From Streptomyces sp. GQFP (lineage in GTDB: Bacteria > Actinomycetota > Actinomycetes > Streptomycetales > Streptomycetaceae), in NCBI RefSeq assembly GCF_021545335.1, contig NZ_CP089312.1, positions 2,108,001 to 2,172,000 on the forward strand: DNA of 64,000 bases, in the 5' to 3' direction. Positions 23,029 through 29,810 of this stretch are shown here, piece by piece (positions within the stretch are counted from its first letter, which is position 1; each line of letters starts with the position of its first letter). The notes below the pieces were generated by a model that made no database searches, had not been told where the DNA came from, and saw only the letters and a program-made list of their open reading frames with translations. The position numbers and the translations under genes were made by a program.

Positions 23029-24164
23029 AGGGCCTCCCCCGTCCCCTGGGACTCCTTGTACAACTCCTTGGCGATGACCGTCCGTTGGACCTCGCTCGCC
23101 CCCTCGTAGATACGCGGCGCCCGTACCTCCCGGTAGAGGTGTTCGAGGAGATGGCCGCGCCGCAGCGCCCGCGCGCCGTGCAGCTGGACGGCCGCGTCGA
23201 CGACGTACTGCGCGGTCTCGGTGGCCAGCAGCTTCGCCATCGCGGCGCGCCCGGGGACCCCTTGGGCGCCTTCGTCGTACGCCGCCGCTGCCGCGTAGAC
23301 CATCAGCCGGGCCGCCTCCGTGCGCAGGGCCATCTCGGCGATCTGGTGGGAGACAGCCTGGAGGTCCTTCAACTTGCCGCCGAACGCGTCCCGTTGGGCC
23401 GTGTGGGCGAGGGTCGCGTCCAGCGCCGCCTGGGCCATGCCGACCGCGAAGGCGCCGACGCTCGGCCGGAACAGATTGAGTGTGCCCATGGCGACCCGGA
23501 AGCCGCGGTCGGGTTCGCCGATGACGTCGTCCACGGTCACCGGTACGGCGTCGAGGGCGAGGGCTCCGATGGGGTGCGGGGAGAGCATGTCGAGGGCGCT
23601 GCCGGTGAGGCCGGGCCGGTCGGCGGGGAGCAGGAAGGCCGTGACTCCACGGGCCCCGGCGCCCGCTGTCGTACGGGCGAAGACGGTGTAGAAGTCGGCC
23701 TCGGGGGCGTTGGAGATCCAGCACTTCTCGCCGGTGAGGCGCCAGCCGGAGGGGCCGTCGGGGGCGGCCGTGAGGGACAGGGCCGCCGCGTCGGAGCCCG
23801 CGCCGGGCTCGCTCAGCGCGAAGGCGGCCACCGCGCTGCCCTCGCTCACCCGGGGCAGCCAGCGGGCCCGCTGGGCCGGGGCGCCGTGGGCGTGGACCGG
23901 ATGGGCGCCGAGGCCCTGGAGGGCGAGGGCGGTCTCCGCCTCGGTGCAGGCGTGCGCGAGGGACTCCCGCATCAGGCACAGGTCGAGCGCTCCGGAGGTG
24001 AACAGGCGGGAGAGCAGCCCGAGTTGGCCGAGTTCGGCGACGAGGGGACGGTTGACGCGGCCCGGTTCGCCCTTCTCGGCGAGCGGGCGCAGCCGGTCGG
24101 CGGCCAGCGCGCGCAGCTCGGCACACCAGGCGGCCTGTGCCGGTTCGAGCGAGAATGCGGGCAT
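23025..24164 (-). CDS. Acyl-CoA dehydrogenase
   Basis: A 379-residue flavin-dependent acyl-CoA dehydrogenase. The FAD/acyl-CoA binding segments ALSEPGAGSDAAAL (about 115-130) and EKCWISNAPEADFYTV (about 150-165), the RDAFGGKLKDLQAVSHQIAEM dimer helix (about 265-285) and the C-terminal YEGASEVQRTVIAKELY are all clear. ATG 24164 follows an AGGA-containing purine run; an extended start at 24221 was rejected. With RidA, the CoA ligase and the monooxygenase it fits an aromatic-CoA degradation route, likely oxidising a ring-derived acyl-CoA. Exact substrate unknown. Confidence 0.9.
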   Translation of the reverse strand: MPAFSLEPAQAAWCAELRALAADRLRPLAEKGEPGRVNRPLVAELGQLGLLSRLFTSGALDLCLMRESLAHACTEAETALALQGLGAHPVHAHGAPAQRARWLPRVSEGSAVAAFALSEPGAGSDAAALSLTAAPDGPSGWRLTGEKCWISNAPEADFYTVFARTTAGAGARGVTAFLLPADRPGLTGSALDMLSPHPIGALALDAVPVTVDDVIGEPDRGFRVAMGTLNLFRPSVGAFAVGMAQAALDATLAHTAQRDAFGGKLKDLQAVSHQIAEMALRTEAARLMVYAAAAAYDEGAQGVPGRAAMAKLLATETAQYVVDAAVQLHGARALRRGHLLEHLYREVRAPRIYEGASEVQRTVIAKELYKESQGTGEAL

Positions 24165-24318
24165 CGCCGGTCCTCCCTCCGAGGCCGTCGTCCACGGCCC
24201 CTCCCCGACGGTATCGCGCACCGTTGACTGCCGTCACCAACACGATACGCTCCTTGTGCAGGACAGGTCTCGGCCCACCACTACGCCTACGCCCACGACG
24301 GCAAAGGGGCGAACCGCC

Positions 24319-26001
24319 ATGGATCCCATGCACCCCATGCGTCCCAGGCATCCCGGGTACGGCAGGGCTCCCGAGGGCCGCGCCGATCCCGCGCGGCGGG
24401 TTCCCTCGGCCCACGTGGACACGTTCGCGCGCGACAGCCTCCCGCCCCCGGACCAGTGGCCCGGCCTCCGCTTCGACCTGCCCGAGGTGCGTTACCCCGA
24501 CCGGCTGAACTGCGCGGCCGAGCTGCTGGCCGGCGACGGTTCCGACCCCGGGCGCCCGGTGTTCCGTACGGCCGCCGGTGAGGTGTGGACGTACGGCGAG
24601 CTGCGCACCCGGGTCGACCGGGTCGCGCACGTCCTCACCCGGGACCTCGGGGTCGTGCCGGGCAACCGGGTCCTCCTGCGCGGCCCCACCACACCCTGGC
24701 TCGCGGCCTGCTGGCTGGCGGTGCTGAAGGCGGGGGCGGTCGCGGTCACCGTGCTGGCCCAGCAGCGTCCGCAGGAGCTGAGCACGATGTGCGAGATGGC
24801 CCGGATAGGGCACGCCCTGTGCGACATCCGGGCCCTCGACGACCTCGCCAAGGCGGAGATACCGGGGCTGCGGATCGTGCCGTACGGCGGTGACGGCCTC
24901 GACGACCTGCTGAACCGTCCGGTGCCCGGCACCCCGTACCCGGCCGTGGACACCGCGGCCGACGACGTGGCGCTGATCGCGTTCACGTCCGGTACCACCG
25001 GTCGCCCGAAAGGGTGCATGCACTTCCACCGGGATGTGCTCGCCATCGCCGACACGTTCTCGCGGCACGTACTGAAACCGCACGCGGACGACGTCTTCGC
25101 GGGCAGTCCCCCGCTCGGTTTCACCTTCGGGCTCGGCGGTCTGGTGGTCTTCCCGATGCGGGCCGGGGCGAGTGCGCTCCTACTCGAACAGGCGGGCCCC
25201 AAACAGCTGTTGCCGGCCATAGCCGAACACCGGGTCTCGGTGCTGTTCACCGCGCCGACGGCCTACCGGGCGATGCTCGACGGGCTGGACGCGCACGACA
25301 CCGGCTCGCTGCGCCGGTGCGTGTCGGCGGGCGAGAACCTCCCCGCCGCCACCTGGCAGGCCTGGTACGAGCGCACTGGGCTGCGGCTGATCAACGGCAT
25401 CGGCGCGACCGAGCTGCTGCACATCTTCATCTCGGCGGCCGACCAGGACATCAGGCCCGGTACGACCGGGGTGCCGGTACCGGGGTGGCACGCGCGCGTG
25501 CAGGACGAGAACGGCGAGCCGGTGCCCGACGGGACGCCCGGACTGCTCGCGGTGCGCGGCCCGGTCGGCTGCCGCTACCTCGCCGATCCGCGCCAGGGCA
25601 CATATGTGCGGGACGGGTGGAACATCACCGGGGACACGTATGTGCGGGAGGGCGACGGGTACTTCCGGTACGTGGCACGGGCGGACGACATGATCATCTC
25701 GGCCGGGTACAACATCGCGGGCCCGGAGGTCGAGGAGGCGCTGCTGCGCCATCCGGACGTCATGGAGACGGCGGTGGTGGGCCGGGCCGACGAGGCGCGC
25801 GGGCAGGTCGTGGTGGCGTACGCGGTGCTCAGGGAGGGCGCGCGGCGGGACGCGGAGGCGCTGCGCGCGTACGTCAGGGAGGAGCTGGCCCCGTACAAGT
25901 GTCCGCGCGAGATCGTCTTCCTGGACGCCCTGCCCCGGACGGCGACCGGCAAGCTCCAGCGCTTCCGGCTGCGCACCGACCCGACACAGCCCTCCACATG
26001 A
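24319..26001 (+). CDS. Aryl-CoA ligase (2-aminobenzoate/benzoate-CoA ligase-like)
   Basis: A 560-residue AMP-forming ligase. The P-loop is AFTSGTTGRPKGCMHFHRD (about residues 222-240), the A5 region INGIGATELLHIF and the A8 hinge YFRYVARADDMIISAGYNI carry the adenylation signature, and Lys in RTATGKLQR is the C-terminal catalytic Lys. GATE-LL-HIF is typical of benzoate/2-aminobenzoate-CoA ligases rather than fatty-acid ligases. It would activate an aromatic acid for the flavin monooxygenase at 29.8-32.2 kb. AAAGGGG lies nine bases before the ATG. A PaaX-type regulator gene follows. Confidence 0.85.
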   Translation: MDPMHPMRPRHPGYGRAPEGRADPARRVPSAHVDTFARDSLPPPDQWPGLRFDLPEVRYPDRLNCAAELLAGDGSDPGRPVFRTAAGEVWTYGELRTRVDRVAHVLTRDLGVVPGNRVLLRGPTTPWLAACWLAVLKAGAVAVTVLAQQRPQELSTMCEMARIGHALCDIRALDDLAKAEIPGLRIVPYGGDGLDDLLNRPVPGTPYPAVDTAADDVALIAFTSGTTGRPKGCMHFHRDVLAIADTFSRHVLKPHADDVFAGSPPLGFTFGLGGLVVFPMRAGASALLLEQAGPKQLLPAIAEHRVSVLFTAPTAYRAMLDGLDAHDTGSLRRCVSAGENLPAATWQAWYERTGLRLINGIGATELLHIFISAADQDIRPGTTGVPVPGWHARVQDENGEPVPDGTPGLLAVRGPVGCRYLADPRQGTYVRDGWNITGDTYVREGDGYFRYVARADDMIISAGYNIAGPEVEEALLRHPDVMETAVVGRADEARGQVVVAYAVLREGARRDAEALRAYVREELAPYKCPREIVFLDALPRTATGKLQRFRLRTDPTQPST

Positions 26002-26008
26002 AGTGATC

Positions 26009-26044
26009 TTGACCAGAAATCAACCACCGGAGGTAGTTGACCAG
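26009..26044. promoter_or_regulatory. Operator array upstream of the PaaX-type regulator
   Basis: TTGACCAG occurs at 26009-26016 and again at 26037-26044. Interleaved with these, 26020-26040 is an imperfect palindrome with arms TCAAC and GTTGA and internal ACC/GGT. The array begins just after the ligase stop and ends 37 bases before the PaaX start. It is the best candidate for PaaX autoregulation in this region. Confidence 0.5.
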
Positions 26045-26081
26045 CGGAAATGGCGACAACCAGTGATCCCGGCGGCCTAAA

Positions 26082-26897
26082 ATGATCAACGTGTCCGAAC
26101 AGCACGCCCCTCGGTCCCTCATCGTCACGCTCTACGGCGCGTACGGCCGTTTCATGCCCGGCCCGGTACCCGTCGCCGAGCTGATCCGGCTCCTCGCCGC
26201 GGTCGGCGTCGACGCGCCCTCCGTCCGGTCCTCCGTGTCCCGGCTGAAGCGGCGCGGCCTGCTCCTGCCGGCCCGTACGGCACAGGGCGCGGCCGGGTAC
26301 GAACTCTCCCCCGACGCCCGCCAGTTGCTCGACGACGGCGACCGGCGCGTGTACGGCGCCGCTCCCCCGCCGCACGACGAGGGCTGGGTGCTCGCGGTGT
26401 TCTCCGTCCCCGAGTCGGAGCGCCAGAAGCGCCATGTCCTCCGTTCCCGCCTGGCCGGACTCGGCTTCGGCACGGCGACCCCGGGCGTGTGGATCGCCCC
26501 GGCGCGCCTCTACGAGGAGACCCGGCACACCCTGGAGCGGCTGCGCCTCGACCCCTACGTCGACTTCTTCCGCGGTGAGCACCTGGGCTTCGCGGCGACG
26601 GTCGAGGCGGTGTCCCGCTGGTGGGACCTGGCCGCGATCGCCAAGGAGCACGAGGCGTTCCTCGACCGGCACGCGCCGGTGCTGCTCGGCTGGGAGAAGC
26701 GCGAGGACACCCCGCCCGAGGAGGCCTACCGCGACTATCTGCTGGCCCTGGACTCCTGGCGCCATCTGCCGTACGCCGACCCCGGCCTGCCCGCCCACCT
26801 CCTCCCGGCGGACTGGCCGGGCGTCCGCTCGGCGGCCGTCTTCCAGGGACTGCACGCCCGGCTGCGGGACGCGGGGGCCGGGTTCGTGGGCCTGTGA
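26082..26897 (+). CDS. PaaX-family repressor of aromatic-CoA catabolism
   Basis: A 271-residue PaaX-family protein. The N-terminal winged helix (SLIVTLYGAYGRF, then VDAPSVRSSVSRLKRRGLL) is followed by the middle Cas2-like fold (GWVLAVFSVPESERQKRHVLRSRL) and the helical C-terminal domain (YRDYLLALDSWRHLPYADPGLP). PaaX proteins repress phenylacetate and related aromatic-CoA operons and release DNA on binding the aryl-CoA. Its position directly after an aryl-CoA ligase gene fits that role. The ATG lacks a good Shine-Dalgarno sequence; GTG at 26091 is an alternative start. Confidence 0.88.
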   Translation: MINVSEQHAPRSLIVTLYGAYGRFMPGPVPVAELIRLLAAVGVDAPSVRSSVSRLKRRGLLLPARTAQGAAGYELSPDARQLLDDGDRRVYGAAPPPHDEGWVLAVFSVPESERQKRHVLRSRLAGLGFGTATPGVWIAPARLYEETRHTLERLRLDPYVDFFRGEHLGFAATVEAVSRWWDLAAIAKEHEAFLDRHAPVLLGWEKREDTPPEEAYRDYLLALDSWRHLPYADPGLPAHLLPADWPGVRSAAVFQGLHARLRDAGAGFVGL

Positions 26898-26973
26898 CGC
26901 GGGTCGTACGCCGACGGGACGCCGGTGACACGTGCACCCGCATGTGACCTCAGCCACATCAGGCGTCACTAAC

Positions 26974-26989
26974 GGAACCCTCAGGTTCC
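26974..26989. promoter_or_regulatory. Inverted repeat upstream of cysC
   Basis: GGAACCCTCAGGTTCC has 6-bp arms around a 4-base centre, 75 bases before the cysC start. It is in the 167-base gap that must hold the promoter for the cysCDN operon. A sulfur-responsive operator is possible; this is inference. Confidence 0.4.
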
Positions 26990-27064
26990 TCTTCGCCTCT
27001 TCTCAAGTTTCTTACCTAACGTCCGGGGAGCCGCACGCGGGGAGAGAGACGAGGACTGTTGCGA

Positions 27065-27634
27065 ATGACCACCACGGCCAGGCCCACGGGGCCGACCAGA
27101 GCTCAGGGAGCCACCGTCTGGCTCACCGGGCTGCCGAGCGCGGGTAAGACGACGATCGCCCAGTTGCTCGGCGACCGGCTGCGCAGCGAGGGACACCGGG
27201 TGGAGGTCCTCGACGGCGACGAGATCCGCCGCTTCCTCTCCGCCGGCCTCGGCTTCTCCCGCGAGGACCGCAACACCAACGTCCAGCGCATCGGCCTCGT
27301 CTCCGAGGTGCTCGCCCGCAACGGCGTCCTGTCGGTCGTCCCGGTGATCGCGCCGTACGCCGACAGCCGCGAGGCCGTGCACAAACGGCACGACGCGAGC
27401 GGGACCCCGTACATCGAGGTCCATGTCGCGACCCCGGTCGAGGTGTGCAGCGAGCGGGACGTGAAGGGCCTGTACGCCCGCCAGGCGGCGGGCCGGCTGA
27501 CCGGCCTGACCGGCGTCGACGACCCGTACGAGCCCCCGGAGGACCCGGCACTGATCCTGCGGACGCAGGACCAGACCCCGGAGGAGTCGGCGGACGCGGT
27601 GTACGCGGTGCTGGCGGAGCGGGGGCTCGTGTGA
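27065..27634 (+). CDS. cysC: Adenylylsulfate (APS) kinase
   Basis: A 189-residue APS kinase. The P-loop GLPSAGKTT is at about residues 22-30, DGDEIRRFLS and LGFSREDRNTNVQRIG form the substrate site, and the lid segment has GLYARQAAGRLTGLTGVDDPYE. It phosphorylates APS to PAPS in the cytoplasm. ATG 27065 was preferred over TTG 27059 because GAGGA at 27051-27055 is better spaced. The stop overlaps the cysD start by four bases. First gene of a three-gene operon inserted within aromatic-degradation genes. Confidence 0.93.
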   Translation: MTTTARPTGPTRAQGATVWLTGLPSAGKTTIAQLLGDRLRSEGHRVEVLDGDEIRRFLSAGLGFSREDRNTNVQRIGLVSEVLARNGVLSVVPVIAPYADSREAVHKRHDASGTPYIEVHVATPVEVCSERDVKGLYARQAAGRLTGLTGVDDPYEPPEDPALILRTQDQTPEESADAVYAVLAERGLV

Positions 27635-28533
27635 GTGCGTACACGCTCTCCCACCTGGACGCTCTGGAGTCCGAGGCCGTGCACATCTTCCGTGAGGTGG
27701 CGGGTGAGTTCGAGCGGCCGGTGATCCTGTTCTCCGGCGGCAAGGACTCGATCGTCATGCTGCATCTGGCGCTCAAGGCGTTCACGCCGGCCCCGGTCCC
27801 GTTCCCGCTGCTGCATGTGGACACCGGGCACAACTTCGCCGAGGTGCTGGCGTATCGCGACCGGGTGGTGGCGGCTCACGGGCTGCGGCTGCATGTGGCC
27901 TCCGTGCAGGACTACATCGACCGGGGTGTGCTGCGGGAGCGGCCGGACGGGACGCGAAATCCGCTCCAGACCGTGCCGTTGACGGAGAAGATCCAGAGCG
28001 AGCGGTTCGACGCGGTCTTCGGTGGCGGGCGCCGGGACGAGGAGAAGGCCCGGGCGAAGGAGCGCGTCTTCTCGCTGCGGGACGAGTTCTCGCAGTGGGA
28101 CCCGCGTCGCCAGCGCCCGGAGTTGTGGAACCTGTACAACGGGCGGCACGCGCCAGGCGAGCACGTCCGCGTGTTTCCCTTGAGCAACTGGACCGAGCTG
28201 GACGTCTGGCAGTACATCGCCCGCGAGGGCATCGAGCTGCCCGAGATCTACTTCGCGCACTACCGCGAGGTGTTCCGGCGGGGCGGAATGTGGCTGACGG
28301 CAGGCGAGTGGGGCGGCCCGAAGGCCGACGAGACCGTCGAGAAGCGCCGGGTGCGGTACCGGACCGTCGGGGACATGTCCTGCACGGGTGCCGTCGACTC
28401 CGACGCGGGCACGCTCGACGACGTGATCGCGGAGATCGCCGCGTCCCGGCTCACCGAGCGGGGAGCCACCCGCGCCGACGACAAGATGTCCGAGGCCGCG
28501 ATGGAAGACCGCAAGCGCGAGGGGTACTTCTAG
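27631..28533 (+). CDS. cysD: Sulfate adenylyltransferase subunit 2
   Basis: A 300-residue PP-loop ATPase of the CysD type. The pyrophosphate-binding motif FSGGKDSIVML is at about residues 30-40, followed by HVDTGHNFAEVLAYRD, GGGRRDEEKARAKERVFSLRD and the C-terminal RYRTVGDMSCTGAV. With CysN it forms ATP sulfurylase, making APS from sulfate and ATP. The GTG start overlaps cysC as GTGA, and cysN begins three bases after the stop. Length is normal for the family. Confidence 0.95.
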   Translation: MSAYTLSHLDALESEAVHIFREVAGEFERPVILFSGGKDSIVMLHLALKAFTPAPVPFPLLHVDTGHNFAEVLAYRDRVVAAHGLRLHVASVQDYIDRGVLRERPDGTRNPLQTVPLTEKIQSERFDAVFGGGRRDEEKARAKERVFSLRDEFSQWDPRRQRPELWNLYNGRHAPGEHVRVFPLSNWTELDVWQYIAREGIELPEIYFAHYREVFRRGGMWLTAGEWGGPKADETVEKRRVRYRTVGDMSCTGAVDSDAGTLDDVIAEIAASRLTERGATRADDKMSEAAMEDRKREGYF

Positions 28534-28535
28534 CC

Positions 28536-29810
28536 ATGAGCAGCACCATCGACACCATCGATACGGCTGTCACGATCGACACTCTGCGGTTCGCGACCGC
28601 CGGTTCCGTGGACGACGGCAAGTCCACCCTCGTGGGCCGGCTGCTGCACGACTCCAAGTCGGTGCTGGCCGACCAGTTGGAGGCAGTGGAGCGCGTCTCG
28701 GCTTCACGGGGGCAGGAGGCCCCTGACCTCGCCCTGCTGACGGACGGCCTGCGCGCCGAGCGCGAACAGGGCATCACCATCGACGTGGCCTACCGCTACT
28801 TCGCCACGCCGAAGCGCCGCTTCATCCTCGCCGACACTCCTGGGCATGTGCAGTACACCCGCAACATGGTGACGGGTGCCTCCACGGCCGACCTGGCGAT
28901 CATCCTCGTCGACGCCCGCAACGGCGTGGTCGAGCAGACCCGGCGGCACGCGGCCGTGGCGGCCCTGCTGCGGGTCCCGCACATCGTGCTGGCCGTCAAC
29001 AAGATGGACCTGGTGGGGTACGAGGAGGAGCGGTTCGACAGGATCGTCACCGAATTCGCCGCGTACGCGGATGAGTTGGGAGGTGAGTTGGGGGTGGGCG
29101 GCTTCACCCCGATCCCCGTCTCGGCACTCGCCGGCGACAACGTCGTGGACCCCTCCACCCACATGGACTGGTACGGCGGCCCGGCGCTCCTCGACCACCT
29201 GGAGAACGCCCCGGTGGGCGGCGACCCCGCTGACGCCCCGGCCCGCTTCCCCGTCCAGTACGTGATCCGGCACGACGAAGTCCGCCACTACGCCGGGCAG
29301 TTGGTGTCCGGCTCGCTACGGGTCGGCGACCGGGTGACCGTCCACCCGTCCGGGGAGACCTCCGAAATCACCGGCATCAATGTGCTGGGTACGGCGGCCC
29401 CTACCGCACACGCACCCCAGTCGATCAGCATCCGCCTGGCCGACCAACGGGACGTCTCGCGCGGGGACATGCTCACCGCCGGTGCGGACGCGCCCGCGCT
29501 CACGCAGGACGTCCGCGCGTCCGTCTGCCATCTCACCGACCGCCGACTGCGCGTCGGCGACCGGGTCCTGCTGAAGCACACGACCCGTACGGTCAAGGCC
29601 GTGGTCAAGGACCTCGGCGGGGCGACCGAGTTGGCGGCGAACGACCTGGGCCGCATCACCCTGCGCACCGCCGAGCCACTCGCCCTCGACGACTACGCGG
29701 TGTCCCGCCACACGGGTGCGTTCCTGCTGGTCGATCCGGCGGACGGCACGACGCTGACGGCAGGGATGGCCGAGGTAACTGTGGGTGTGGGGCAGAGGTC
29801 AACTCCCTAG
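28536..29810 (+). CDS. cysN: Sulfate adenylyltransferase subunit 1 (GTPase)
   Basis: A 424-residue translation-factor-type GTPase. G1 is GSVDDGKST (about residues 23-31), EQGITIDVAYRYF is switch I, DTPGH is G3 and NKMD is G4, followed by two beta-barrel domains. GTP hydrolysis drives APS formation by the CysD/CysN complex. At 424 residues it is a CysN without a fused CysC, consistent with the separate cysC in the operon. No reductase genes (cysH, sir) are in the window, so this set may feed PAPS-dependent sulfation or be a second copy. The last 12 bases overlap the convergent monooxygenase gene. Confidence 0.94.
   Translation: MSSTIDTIDTAVTIDTLRFATAGSVDDGKSTLVGRLLHDSKSVLADQLEAVERVSASRGQEAPDLALLTDGLRAEREQGITIDVAYRYFATPKRRFILADTPGHVQYTRNMVTGASTADLAIILVDARNGVVEQTRRHAAVAALLRVPHIVLAVNKMDLVGYEEERFDRIVTEFAAYADELGGELGVGGFTPIPVSALAGDNVVDPSTHMDWYGGPALLDHLENAPVGGDPADAPARFPVQYVIRHDEVRHYAGQLVSGSLRVGDRVTVHPSGETSEITGINVLGTAAPTAHAPQSISIRLADQRDVSRGDMLTAGADAPALTQDVRASVCHLTDRRLRVGDRVLLKHTTRTVKAVVKDLGGATELAANDLGRITLRTAEPLALDDYAVSRHTGAFLLVDPADGTTLTAGMAEVTVGVGQRSTP

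Noticed and set aside
22630..25083. Very long open frame on the minus strand (over 800 codons) covering RidA, acyl-CoA dehydrogenase and ligase regions
   Set aside because: Only the last 132 codons match a family (RidA); the rest is the high-GC shadow of genes in other frames.
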